The notes under the pieces were generated by a model that worked only from the letters and a program-made list of their open reading frames with translations, was not told where the DNA came from and ran no database searches. DNA of 64,000 bases from Terriglobia bacterium (lineage in GTDB: Bacteria > Acidobacteriota > Terriglobia > Bryobacterales > Bryobacteraceae). The position numbers were made by a program, and so were the translations under genes. Of the stretch, positions 46,701 through 58,709 are shown piece after piece; within the stretch, counting starts at the first letter, position 1; the number at the start of each line of letters is the position of its first letter. Where the stretch lies: contig JAJPIT010000071.1 in assembly GCA_021324615.1 (NCBI GenBank), forward strand, positions 1 through 64,000, read 5' to 3'.

Positions 46701-47222
46701 ACATCGACCAACATCGTGGTGTCGTATAACAACGTTTCTTCGACGCCGATCCCGGAACAGGTGGTTCCGGTGGCGCCGGGAATCTACACCCAGAACGCGA
46801 CGGGAGCCGGACAGGCGGCCGCGGTGAATCTGAGCCCGGCGGCGGCCAGCATCTACAACGGTCCCGCCGGACAGGTGTTTCCGGGCACCAACGTGGCCAT
46901 GGCGCCGGCGGCGGCCGGAACGGCGATCGCGCTCTATCTGACCGGCGGCGGCCTGACCAGCCCGCCGAGCGTCACCGGCACCATCAATCCTCCGGCGGCG
47001 GTCCCGCTGGCGGGCTGGACCCCCGGATCGGGAACGGTGACGGCGACTATCGGCGGCCAGCCGGCGCCGGTGCTGTACGCCGGCGCGGCGCCGACGCTGA
47101 TTACCGGCGTGGTGCAGATCAATCTGCAGGTCCCGCAGGGCGTCCACGGCCCGGCGCTGCCGGTGGTGATCACCATCGACGGCGTGACGACCCAGACGAC
47201 GGCCACGGTCGCCGTGCAGTAG
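43740..47222 (+). CDS. Secreted BACON-like repeat protein with Solibacter-type C-terminal domain, 1160 aa
   Basis: A signal peptide (RRSWLGGIFLCAAALGFLDTAGA) is followed by eight repeats of about 105 residues, each roughly 'sLsASPxSLxFsYxxGxxxPxxQxVxLxSTGGxxxFxVxxsxxxxWLxVSPxSGxTxxxxxxVsVxxxxLxxGxYxGxIxIxxxxxxxxxxxVxLxV' (the consensus is given as a pattern). They resemble BACON/Ig-like bacterial beta-sandwich domains. The last 250 residues (from about 907) form the TIGR03437-type C-terminal domain (GPIAPGELITIKGTNLGP, then SATQINVIVPWE, ITGVVQINLQVPQG). This kind of protein is expanded in Solibacter. ATG 43740 follows AGAGGA; an ATG at 43725 is an alternative. Confidence 0.8.
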   Translation: MREMRKRRSWLGGIFLCAAALGFLDTAGAQTVTITQNGQPLSGALSFTTAAGTLSASQTLNVSTPPNNGNTVTVTVPPQYAAWLIVSPGVIGSTPGQISVSVNAGSLGVGTQAGYFTVQISNNAASAQTVLVNATITGASALSASPASLSFTAQAGQSFGTPQGCAQQNFAGSCQIAISSSAGALAYNVSWTPANSWLLTDQFSGSTSGAPMNVSVNPANLSPGVYTGEITVQSKTTNDAVTIAVTLTVTANAALTATPSSLNFYYTSGGAAPAAQQVTVSSTGGAIAFNVNQSAGSQSWLKVSILSGVASSSNPATVTVSVTPGPGMTPGPYTATLNFTSPNSSASVNVTLVVSQNPFLTVSASQLAFSAPFAGTPPPTQTLTVGSTGGPLNFTATASSSPAWLTVSPSGGLTGTQSAQLTVGVSQAGLNALSIGSYQGTITIAPTNGDPYSLVVQVTLTVGVNSTLVAAPSQLVFSYQIGQAQPPAQTVELLSTGPSQAFTVTTTGSGAANCGSGAWLSAAALQSPQATPNTLSVSVNTTGMTAGTCNGVVHVFYNGLTGPAETDVQVTLFVSASPLLTINLPYGFGYDAAPLGSATPIQHVIGVGSTDGSAIQYSVTPQSAPCPWLAAAPATGSNPGTSPTQIQIQILPGCVTTPGTYPGGIQISSPGLPSPVNLSLNLVVTSTVQVSVTPQSLTFTESQGGAQPPPQTLNFTVSGGNAAFVATASSNFNWLTVTPASGNTSLGKISVSVNNNTLPAQTYNGSIYITFVNAETPSATIPVQLIVGPPQSLSASPTSLTFSYQLNGPAPASQNVTLTSTGGPVNFSVAANSTGGWLGASPASGSTGSSGSQTVAVSINPANLPANTTAGQSLAGTLSITAPGVLANPITVAVTLNISAAPAPAPSTISTSAVNNGYGPIAPGELITIKGTNLGPATAATFTVNANNTVSSTLAGVQVLFDGNPGTPTYVSATQINVIVPWEIAGRTSTNIVVSYNNVSSTPIPEQVVPVAPGIYTQNATGAGQAAAVNLSPAAASIYNGPAGQVFPGTNVAMAPAAAGTAIALYLTGGGLTSPPSVTGTINPPAAVPLAGWTPGSGTVTATIGGQPAPVLYAGAAPTLITGVVQINLQVPQGVHGPALPVVITIDGVTTQTTATVAVQ

Positions 47223-47262
47223 CGATTGGAAGCTCCCGCTTCCGTGTGGCTTTCCAGGCGGC

Positions 47263-47285
47263 GGTCCTTCCTGCTGCGAAGGACC
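47263..47285. terminator. 8-bp stem hairpin between convergent genes
   Basis: GGTCCTTC (47263-47270) and GAAGGACC (47278-47285) form a perfect 8-base inverted repeat with a 7-base loop, 40 bases after the repeat protein stop and 46 before the leuS stop. No U-tract, so it is a bidirectional terminator candidate or structural element. The rest of this 108-base gap has nothing else. Confidence 0.4.
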
Positions 47286-47330
47286 CCGCCCCTAAAATCT
47301 TCAGGCCCGGACTGCGACTCGCCGCGGGGC

Positions 47331-49775
47331 TCACTTGACGACCAGGTTCACCAATTTATCGGGCACCACGATCGCTTTGACGACCTGCCGGCCAGCCAGG
47401 AACGGCTGGGTTTTCGGATCGGCCAGAGCAAGTTTTTCCAGCTCCTGTTGCGAGGCGCCGAAGGGGACCGCCAGGCGCCCGCGCACCTTTCCGTTTACCT
47501 GCACGACGATCTCGGCGCGGTCTTCCCGGGCCAGTTCGGGATCATAGCGGGGCCACTGCTGGCGGAACACCGGACCCTGACGGCCAAGCTGCTCCCAGAG
47601 CTCTTCGGCGATATAGGGCGCGAATGGCCCGAGCATTAAAACCAGCGCAGGCAGGATTTGCTCGGTCGCTTCGCGGGAAAGATTCGCTTCTTCCTCCTGC
47701 AAGGTGTTGAGCAGCTCCATCAGGGCGGCGATGGAAGTGTTGAAGTGCCAGCGGTTGTTGAAATCTTCGGTGACTTTGCGGATGGTTTGATGCAATTTCC
47801 GCAAGGCGCGGCGGTCCGCGGCGGGGTCGGACGGCGCGGCCGCGCGGTGGAGGTTGCGGAGGACAAACCGGAACACGCGCTCCAAAAAGCGGCGCTGGCC
47901 GGCGACGCTCGATTCGTTCCAGGGCATGTCCTTTTCCGGCGGCGCGGCAAACAGCACGAACAGGCGGCAGGTGTCGGCGCCGTACCGGGCGATCATCTCC
48001 TCCGGATCGACGGTGTTGCCCTTGGACTTGGACATGGCGGTGCCGTCGGCGCCGAGCACCATCCCCTGGGTGAACAGGTTCGCGGCCGGCTCGTCGTTGG
48101 AAACCAGCCCGATATCGCGCATAAATTTGGTGAAAAAGCGCGAATAAAGAAGATGGAGAATGGCGTGGGTGACGCCGCCGATGTATTGATCCATCGGGAA
48201 CCACTTCGCGATGGCCTGGCGGTGGAACGGCGCGCTGTGGTTTTGCGGATCGCAGTAGCGGTAGAAATACCAGGACGAATCGACGAAGGTGTCCATGGTG
48301 TCGGTTTCGCGGCGCGCCGGGCCGGAACATTTTGGACACTTCACGTTGACAAACGAGGGGACCTCTTCCAGCGGCGACCGTCCCTTCCCCGTGATCTTCA
48401 CGTCCAGGGGAAGGATCACCGGCAGATCCTTTTCCGGCACCGGAACGGCGCCGCAGCCCGGGCAATGGATCACCGGAATCGGCGTGCCCCAATAGCGCTG
48501 GCGCGAAATGCCCCAATCCTTCAGGCGGTAGGTGATGGCCGCTTTGCCGAAGCCGTCCCGCTCGGCGCGCTCATTCATCACGCGGCGGGCCTCCCCGCTG
48601 GTCAAACCGGAAAACTCGCCCGAATTTTCGAGGATGCCGTCTTCGGTGAAGGCCGCCTTCGGATTCGCGTCCAGCTCCCCGTCCAACGGACGAATCACCG
48701 GGATCACCGGCAGCTTGTACTGTCTGCAAAACTCGAAATCCCGCGGGTCGTGGGCGGGCACGGCCATGATTGCGCCGGTGCCGTAGTCCATTAACACGAA
48801 GTTGCCGATCCACACCGGCAGGCGCGCCTGATTGAAGGGATTGACGGCGTAGCTGCCGGTGGGGATGCCTTCCTTTTCGATGTCGCCGGGGCCTTTCTGC
48901 GCCCGCGCGTCAATCATCTGCTTGGCTTTGGCCCGCCCCGGCTCGTCCAGAAGTTTTTGAGCCAACGGATGCTCCGGCGCAAGAATCAGGCAGGTGGCGC
49001 CGTAGATGGTGTCGATGCGGGTGGTGAAGACGCGGACCGGTTCGCCGGTCGCTTCCAGATGAAAATCGACTTCCGAGCCTTCGCTGCGGCCGATCCAGTT
49101 GCGCTGCATGGAAAGCACGCGCTCCGGCCACTTGCCTTCCAGTTTTTCGTCGATGTCGCGCAGCAGCTCCTCGGCGTAGGCGGTGATTTTCCAGAACCAC
49201 TGCTCGATTTCGCGCTGCTGGACCGGGGTCGATTCGTGGCGCCAGCAGCAGCCCTCCACCACCTGTTCGTTGGCCAGCACGGTGGCGCATTCCGGGCACC
49301 AGTTGAGCAGCGCCTTTTTGCGGTAGGCCAGGCCGCGCTCCAGCATTTTCAGGAAAAACCACTGGTTCCAGCGGTAATACTCGGGCTCGCAGGTGGTGAC
49401 TTCCAGCGACCAGTCGTAGGCGAAGCCCATCCGCTTCATCTGGCGCTTCATCTCCGCGATGTTGGAAAGGGTCCATTCGCGGGGATGGCGATTGCGCTGG
49501 ATGGCCGCGTTTTCGGCAGGCAAGCCGAAGGCGTCCCAGCCCATCGGATGCCGAACGTTGTAGCCGCGCATCCACATGTACCGCGCCAGGGCGTCGCCGA
49601 TGGCGTAGTTGCGCACGTGGCCCATGTGCAGCCGCCCGCTGGGATAGGGGAGCATTTCGACCACGTAATACTTGGGCGCCGGCGAGTCCGGATCGGCGTG
49701 GTAGAGGCCGGCCGATTCGTTGCGCCGCTGCCATTTCAACTCGATTGCGTTGTGGTCGTAGACGATTTCGGGCAT
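47331..49775 (-). CDS. leuS: Leucine--tRNA ligase, 814 aa
   Basis: A class Ia synthetase. The ATP site has [15 protein letters not shown] (HIGH-type motif) and AMSKSKGN (residues 580-587, KMSKS-type with the first Lys replaced by Ala). Between them is the large CP1 editing domain with [21 protein letters not shown] and the conserved VPAHDPRD. It starts [18 protein letters not shown], matching bacterial LeuRS, and ends with the conserved [18 protein letters not shown]-terminal domain. It charges tRNA-Leu. The upstream nfo gene overlaps its first 40 bases in a different frame. Confidence 0.97.
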   Translation of the reverse strand: MPEIVYDHNAIELKWQRRNESAGLYHADPDSPAPKYYVVEMLPYPSGRLHMGHVRNYAIGDALARYMWMRGYNVRHPMGWDAFGLPAENAAIQRNRHPREWTLSNIAEMKRQMKRMGFAYDWSLEVTTCEPEYYRWNQWFFLKMLERGLAYRKKALLNWCPECATVLANEQVVEGCCWRHESTPVQQREIEQWFWKITAYAEELLRDIDEKLEGKWPERVLSMQRNWIGRSEGSEVDFHLEATGEPVRVFTTRIDTIYGATCLILAPEHPLAQKLLDEPGRAKAKQMIDARAQKGPGDIEKEGIPTGSYAVNPFNQARLPVWIGNFVLMDYGTGAIMAVPAHDPRDFEFCRQYKLPVIPVIRPLDGELDANPKAAFTEDGILENSGEFSGLTSGEARRVMNERAERDGFGKAAITYRLKDWGISRQRYWGTPIPVIHCPGCGAVPVPEKDLPVILPLDVKITGKGRSPLEEVPSFVNVKCPKCSGPARRETDTMDTFVDSSWYFYRYCDPQNHSAPFHRQAIAKWFPMDQYIGGVTHAILHLLYSRFFTKFMRDIGLVSNDEPAANLFTQGMVLGADGTAMSKSKGNTVDPEEMIARYGADTCRLFVLFAAPPEKDMPWNESSVAGQRRFLERVFRFVLRNLHRAAAPSDPAADRRALRKLHQTIRKVTEDFNNRWHFNTSIAALMELLNTLQEEEANLSREATEQILPALVLMLGPFAPYIAEELWEQLGRQGPVFRQQWPRYDPELAREDRAEIVVQVNGKVRGRLAVPFGASQQELEKLALADPKTQPFLAGRQVVKAIVVPDKLVNLVVK

Positions 49776-50614
49776 AGAGATTTCAGCGTATCGAGATTCC
49801 GGCGGTCGTCGCCGTCTTTGTCCACCGGCGTTTCGAGAATGAAGGCTTTGGAGCGAAGTCTCGGGTGGGCCAGGATGCGGCGAAATCCGTCTAATCCAAT
49901 ATAACCTTCACCGATGTGCTGGTGGCGGTCCACCTGCGAGCCGAGCGGCGTCTTGGAGTCGTTGGAGTGAATCACCCGCACGTTCTCAAGGCCCAGAATC
50001 TCGCCGGCTTCGGCCATCGTTTTCTTGAGCCCGGCGGCGGTGGCGACGTCGTAACCGGCGCCCAGCAGATGGCAGGTGTCCAGGCAGAAGCCGATGGGGA
50101 GATCCGTCATTTGTCCGCCGAAGTCGCGCATCACGCGCAGCTCTTCGAAGCGGCCGCCGAGCTGCGCCCCCGCGCCCACGGTGTTTTCGATCAACAGCAT
50201 CAGCTTTCCGAATTTGAGTCCCGCGGCGGCCGCGGCAACCCCTTCGATGAAGCGCCGGAGGCCTTGCTCCAGGGCCTGGCCCCGGTAATTCCCCGGATGC
50301 GCGACTAAGTATTCCGCGCCGATCGCGATGGCGCGCATGAGCTCGCCGCGAAACGCCTCGATCGACAGCGCGCGGATCGATTCCTGCGCGGAGGCAAGAT
50401 TAATCAGGTAATTGTCATGGATCACGAGCGGGGCGAGGCTGTATTTTTCGCGCGCGGCTTGAAGCCGCTTGATTCCGGATTCGGAAAGCGGCGAGGCTTT
50501 CCATTGGCGAGGGCTGGAGGAAAAGATTTGAAACGTGTTGGCGCCCAGCTCGGCCGCCTTGAGAGCCGATCTTTCCAGCGCGCCGGCGATGGAGGTGTGG
50601 ATTCCGATTCGCAA
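49736..50614 (-). CDS. nfo: Endonuclease IV (AP endonuclease), 292 aa
   Basis: The TIM-barrel enzyme has all the usual metal-binding residues visible: [65 protein letters not shown] and [10 protein letters not shown]. It opens abasic sites 5' to the damage during base excision repair. The C-terminus after LDTLKSL has an extra tail ([12 protein letters not shown]) encoded within the leuS start region. The stop is 40 bases inside leuS, so the two overlap; leuS is likely translated after it. Confidence 0.93.
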   Translation of the reverse strand: MRIGIHTSIAGALERSALKAAELGANTFQIFSSSPRQWKASPLSESGIKRLQAAREKYSLAPLVIHDNYLINLASAQESIRALSIEAFRGELMRAIAIGAEYLVAHPGNYRGQALEQGLRRFIEGVAAAAAGLKFGKLMLLIENTVGAGAQLGGRFEELRVMRDFGGQMTDLPIGFCLDTCHLLGAGYDVATAAGLKKTMAEAGEILGLENVRVIHSNDSKTPLGSQVDRHQHIGEGYIGLDGFRRILAHPRLRSKAFILETPVDKDGDDRRNLDTLKSLCPKSSTTTTQSS

Positions 50615-50663
50615 TCCTCGATTTTACGGGAAGTCCCGCCCGCGGGCGCGCGTCCGCCGCCGG

Positions 50664-52002
50664 TCAGCCCCGCAGCAGGAACTCATGCATCGCCGCCGCC
50701 GCCCGCCGTCCCTCGGCGATGGCCCACACCACCAGCGACTGTCCCCGCCGCGCGTCGCCGGCCGCGAAGATTCCCGGCTCGGAGGTGTGATAATTCTCCG
50801 TCGCGATGTTGCCGCGGGCGTCGTGGCGCAGCGGGGTCCGCTGCGGACCCGTGAATCCGATCGCCAGCAAGACCAGATCCGCCTCCACGGCGAATTCCGC
50901 TCCGCTCGAATCACCAGCGCGAACGTAATGCACGCGCCGCACCGATCCGTCACCGGAGAAGCGCGTCGTGGCGATGGACCATTGGCGCACCCCGCCTTCC
51001 TCGTGCGAGCTTTCGCTGCGCAGTTGCAGCGGCCACAGCGGCCAGGGCGTCGAGGCCGCGCGCTCGGCCGGCGGCGCGGGCAGGATCTCAAACTGATGGA
51101 CCGACGCCGCTTTCTGCCGGTGGCAGGTGCCCAGGCAGTCCGCGCCGGTGTCCCCGCCGCCGAGAATCACCACGCGCTTGCCGGTGGCCAGAATTTGATC
51201 CTTCACCGCGTCGCCCGCGTTGACGCGGTTCTGCTGCGTCAGAAACTCCATGGCGAAATGAATGCCGTTCAGCTCGCGGCCGGGAATTTTCATATCGCGC
51301 GGCACCTCGGCTCCGATGGCCAGCAGCACCGCGTCAAACTCGCGCCGCAGCGCGATGGCGTCTCCGGCCTGGTTGGTCACAAACACCACGCCTTCCTGGC
51401 GCATCTGCTCGATGCGCCGGTCGATCCAGCGCTTTTCCAGCTTGAAATCGGGAATCCCGTAGCGCAATAAGCCGCCGGGCCGGTCGTTTTTTTCAAACAC
51501 CGTCACCGCGTGCCCGGCGCGGGCCAACTGCTGCGCCGCCGCCAGACCCGCCGGGCCGGATCCGATCACCGCGGCGCGCTTGCCCGACTTTTTCGGGGGC
51601 GGTTCCGGCACAATCCATCCCTCCTCGAAGGCGCGATCCACAATCGAGCACTCGATCGCCTTAATCGCCACCGGTTTCGAATTGATCCCCAGCACGCAGG
51701 CCGCTTCGCACGGCGCCGGGCAGATCCGCCCGGTGAACTCCGGAAAATTATTGGTGGCGTGCAGCGCGCGAATCGCGTCGCGCCAGCGTCCGCCCCAGGC
51801 CAGATCGTTCCAGTCGGGAATCGCGTTGTGCAGCGGGCATCCGTCGTGGCAGAAGGGGATGCCGCAGTCCATGCAGCGCGCGCTCTGCGTCCGCACCTTC
51901 TCCGCGGGAAAATCCTGATAGATCTCCAACCAGTCGTTGACCCGCTCGGACACCGGGCGGCGGGCCGGAGTTTCCCGCTCGTATTCGAGAAAACCCGTCG
52001 TC

Positions 52003-52010
<8 letters not shown>
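50664..52010 (-). CDS. gltD: Glutamate synthase small subunit (GltD-like), 448 aa
   Basis: N-terminal cysteine clusters [17 protein letters not shown] and [12 protein letters not shown] carry the iron-sulfur clusters of GltD. Then the FAD site [15 protein letters not shown] and the NADPH site [15 protein letters not shown], ending with [23 protein letters not shown]. It feeds NADPH electrons to the large subunit for glutamine + 2-oxoglutarate to two glutamate. The ATG overlaps the gltB stop by 8 bases (ATGGGTAA), so the two are co-translated. Confidence 0.96.
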
Positions 52011-56487
<4,477 letters not shown>

Positions 56488-56503
56488 GGCCTATGGTAGA
56501 GGA

Positions 56504-56557
56504 TTATTAGTATTAGGTCAATGGATTTTATTTGCTTGCATTATTAGTAATACTAAT
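56504..56557. promoter_or_regulatory. LysR-type operator candidate between gltB and lysR
   Basis: ATTAGTAATACTAAT (56543-56557) is a 7-base perfect inverted repeat around a single A, with the T-N11-A spacing of LysR-type sites. TTATTAGTA occurs twice, at 56504-56512 and 56541-56549, a direct repeat 37 bases apart (about 3.5 helix turns). The region is strikingly AT-rich for this genome and lies between divergent gltB and the LysR gene. A TTGCTT (56532-56537) and TAATGT (56554-56559) at 16 bases could be the lysR promoter, overlapping the palindrome, as autorepressed LysR genes have. Confidence 0.6.
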
Positions 56558-56581
56558 GTAATATGGTTCCGGCCCAGCTCC

Positions 56582-57511
56582 ATGGCTTACGAAAACCATA
56601 AACTTTTCCGCGACATCGCACAGACGCGCAGCATGAGCCGCGCCGCGGCGATGAATGGCATCAGCCAGTCCGCCGCGACGCAGCAGATTCAGGATCTGGA
56701 AAAATCCTTCGCCACGGAGCTCTTGGACCGCTCCCGCCGCCCCCTGGCCCTGACCGAGGCCGGACAGATCTATGCCCAGTTTTGCCGCGACGTTCTCCGC
56801 CGCCGCGAGGATTTTCTGGCCGAACTGGCGCGGGTCCGCCAGGAAACCGACGCCCGGGTGCGCGTCGCCTCGATCTATTCGGTGGGACTGGGCGAGATGG
56901 TGGACCTGGAACAGGAGTTTTCTGCCCGCCATCCGGAGGCGACTTTAGAGGTCGAATATCTGCGGCCGGAAAAAGTGTATGAGGCCGTGCTGGCCGATGA
57001 GGCCGATATCGGCCTGGTCAGCTACCCCGAGGCGACCCGCGAAATCCAGGTGATTCCCTGGCGGCGCGAGGAGATGGTGCTGGCGGCCTCGCCCTATCAT
57101 CCGCTGGCCGGGCTCGCGCCGGTGCCGCTGGCCGCATTGAACGGCATCGAGTTCGTCGGCTTCGACGAGGATCTGCCCATCCAGCGCGAGATCGACCGCT
57201 TTTTGCGCGAGCACGGCGTCCAGGTGAACCAGATCCTGCACTTCGACAATCTGCAAATGATCAAGGAAGCCGTGGCGCATCGCGTGGGAGTGAGCATCAT
57301 GCCCGCGCGCATCATGCTGGAGGAGCTGGCCCAGGGGCGGCTGGTGGCGATTCCCATCGGCGCCTCGGAGCTGTACCGCCCGCTGGGAATTATTCACCGC
57401 CGGAAAAAAAAGTTCCGCAAGGCCGCGCAGGAGTTTATCGCTTTGCTCTGTGAAAAGCCGGGGCCCGCCTGGAGCGGCGTGCGTCCGGAGGGCGGCGCAG
57501 GGGCGGGATGA
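56582..57511 (+). CDS. LysR-family transcriptional regulator, 309 aa (probable gltBD regulator)
   Basis: The N-terminal winged helix-turn-helix is typical of LysR: FRDIAQTRSMSRAAAMNGISQSAATQQIQDLEKSFATELLDRS, here quoted by its ends only as FRDIAQTRSMS and ATQQIQDLEKS. A substrate-binding domain follows with DIGLVSYPE and HRVGVSIMPARI. The start ATG at 56582 gives the standard N-terminus (MAYENHKLFRDIA); the frame opens further upstream across the AT-rich region, but the extension is not LysR-like. The position divergent from gltB is that of GltC-type activators, which sense 2-oxoglutarate/glutamate; inference only. Confidence 0.88.
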   Translation: MAYENHKLFRDIAQTRSMSRAAAMNGISQSAATQQIQDLEKSFATELLDRSRRPLALTEAGQIYAQFCRDVLRRREDFLAELARVRQETDARVRVASIYSVGLGEMVDLEQEFSARHPEATLEVEYLRPEKVYEAVLADEADIGLVSYPEATREIQVIPWRREEMVLAASPYHPLAGLAPVPLAALNGIEFVGFDEDLPIQREIDRFLREHGVQVNQILHFDNLQMIKEAVAHRVGVSIMPARIMLEELAQGRLVAIPIGASELYRPLGIIHRRKKKFRKAAQEFIALLCEKPGPAWSGVRPEGGAGAG

Positions 57512-57520
57512 GTCCCGCCC
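57501..57520. terminator. 8-bp GC-stem terminator between convergent lysR and rpsU
   Basis: GGGCGGGA (57501-57508), loop TGAG, TCCCGCCC (57513-57520) form a perfect stem. The TGA of the LysR gene lies in the loop. No U-run follows on either strand, so it is a candidate for bidirectional or Rho-assisted termination. Confidence 0.45.
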
Positions 57521-57529
57521 GCAAAACGC

Positions 57530-57727
57530 TCATTCGGTTTCGCGCGTGCGCTTCTTGCGGTTGCGCTTGCGGGCCAGCGCTTCCTTGGTTCTCTTCTTCT
57601 CGCCAGGTTTTAGATAGAACGAGTGCCGCTTGATCTCTTTGATGATGTCTTCCTGCTGCACCTTGCGCTTAAACCGCCGCAGCGCGCTTTCAAGCGTTTC
57701 TCCTTCCTGAACATGGACCTCCGCCAA
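57530..57727 (-). CDS. rpsU: 30S ribosomal protein S21, 65 aa
   Basis: The small basic S21: AEVHVQEGETLESALRRFKRKVQQ, then IKRHSFYLKPGEKKRTKE and a Lys/Arg-rich tail. It is part of the 30S platform and helps mRNA selection. Two TTG codons compete for the start: TTG 57727 gives the family-standard AEVHV and has GAGGTG 7 bases upstream; TTG 57733 would have almost no spacing. I chose 57727. Monocistronic, facing lysR. Confidence 0.93.
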   Translation of the reverse strand: MAEVHVQEGETLESALRRFKRKVQQEDIIKEIKRHSFYLKPGEKKRTKEALARKRNRKKRTRETE

Positions 57728-57858
57728 TCCCAATCACCTCGCTTTCGAAGAGGAATTCCTTCCAGCATAGCATCCGGGCCTGCCGCGGCGGGAGGGCGCC
57801 CGGAAAGCATCTCCGGCCGCCGGGCGGATCTCTCCGGCGGGCAGAACGCGGCCCGCGT

Positions 57859-58350
57859 TCATGCGGAATTTGCCGCGAATTCCCGCGATAACCGCTCATA
57901 GGTCACCTCCAGCGCCTCCGGCAGCACCCGCGTTTCGCCGATCGTGGTCATGAAATTCACGTCGCCCGACCAGCGCGGCAGCAGATGCAGATGAATATGC
58001 CCGGCCACGCCGGCCCCCGCGCTCGCGCCGATATTCATTCCCACGTTGAAGCCGTCCGGGCGGTACAGGCGGCGCAGCGCGGACTCCGCCATCTGAGCCA
58101 GCCCGGTCATCTCCCGCAGCGCCTCCGGATCGGCCTCGGCAAGCGAGGCGGCGTGCGCATACGGGGCGATCATCAGATGCCCGCTGGTGTAGGGAAACGC
58201 ATTCAGCATGACGAAATTCTTGGCCGCCCGCCGCAGCACGTAATTCTCGCGGTCGTTGGCCGAGCCCGCCGCGCGGCAGAACAGACATCCTTCGGCGGGC
58301 GAAGCCTTCGAGACATAGCGGTAGCGCCACGGGCTCCACAGATAATCCAT
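57859..58350 (-). CDS. HIT-family hydrolase/phosphorylase, 163 aa
   Basis: A histidine-triad protein with GHIHLHLLPRW (the HxHxHxx active-site strand) and an N-terminal CLFC zinc pair, as in Ap4A-type/HINT-like family members. It begins MDYLWSPWRYRYVS, common in the Ap4A phosphorylase-like subgroup. It probably hydrolyses or phosphorolyses dinucleoside polyphosphates or related adenylates. The C-terminal ~30 residues (VLPEALEVTYERL) are non-catalytic. It lies 26 bases after the HU/IHF gene, with a terminator-like hairpin in that gap. Confidence 0.88.
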   Translation of the reverse strand: MDYLWSPWRYRYVSKASPAEGCLFCRAAGSANDRENYVLRRAAKNFVMLNAFPYTSGHLMIAPYAHAASLAEADPEALREMTGLAQMAESALRRLYRPDGFNVGMNIGASAGAGVAGHIHLHLLPRWSGDVNFMTTIGETRVLPEALEVTYERLSREFAANSA

Positions 58351-58359
58351 CTTGCTTGT

Positions 58360-58384
58360 AAAAAAACCTGACGCCTTCAGGCGT
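58360..58384 (-). terminator. Terminator-like hairpin after the HU/IHF gene
   Basis: On the minus strand ACGCC-TGAA-GGCGT (58384 down to 58371) is followed by CAGG and TTTTTTT (58366-58360). The stop codon of the HU/IHF gene lies in the loop. The short 5-bp stem and 4-base gap suggest partial termination, reducing but not blocking transcription into the HIT gene. Confidence 0.5.
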
Positions 58385-58709
58385 GCGTTTCCGGAGGCGG
58401 GCCGCCGGCCGCCGGCGCGCCTTCCCCGCTGTTGTTGTTGTTGACCAGATCCTTGAGTTCTTTGCTGGGCTTGAAATAAGGGATCCGTTTGGCCGGAACC
58501 TCCACCCGCGCTCCGGTCTTCGGATTGCGCCCCACGCGGGGCTGGCGCTGGCGCGTGCGGAAACTGCCAAACCCGCGGATCTCGATCTTGTCTCCGGTCC
58601 TCAGGGCGCGCACCACGCTGTCAAAGATCGCCTCCACGATCACCTCCGAATCCTTGCGCGTCATCTCCACCACCCGCGAGACTTCTTCGATCAGTTCCGC
58701 TTTGGTCAT
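58377..58709 (-). CDS. HU/IHF-family DNA-binding protein, 110 aa
   Basis: The body MTKAELIEEVSRVVEMTRKD, then IEIRGFGSFRTRQRQPRVGRNPKTGARVEVPAK is the histone-like HU/IHF fold with its DNA-inserting arm (RNPKTG). The C-terminal tail (VNNNNSGEGAPAAGG...) is a low-complexity extension beyond the ~94-residue core. The gene is translationally coupled to rpsA (ATGA overlap at 58706-58709). In E. coli rpsA is followed by ihfB; the same order here supports an IHF beta-like role, though HU cannot be excluded. Confidence 0.92.
   Translation of the reverse strand: MTKAELIEEVSRVVEMTRKDSEVIVEAIFDSVVRALRTGDKIEIRGFGSFRTRQRQPRVGRNPKTGARVEVPAKRIPYFKPSKELKDLVNNNNSGEGAPAAGGPPPETHA

Noticed and set aside
44619-47147. 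An 842-codon minus-strand frame under the repeat protein
   Set aside because: It mirrors the repeat structure on the other strand and its protein is Arg/Gly-rich without motifs.
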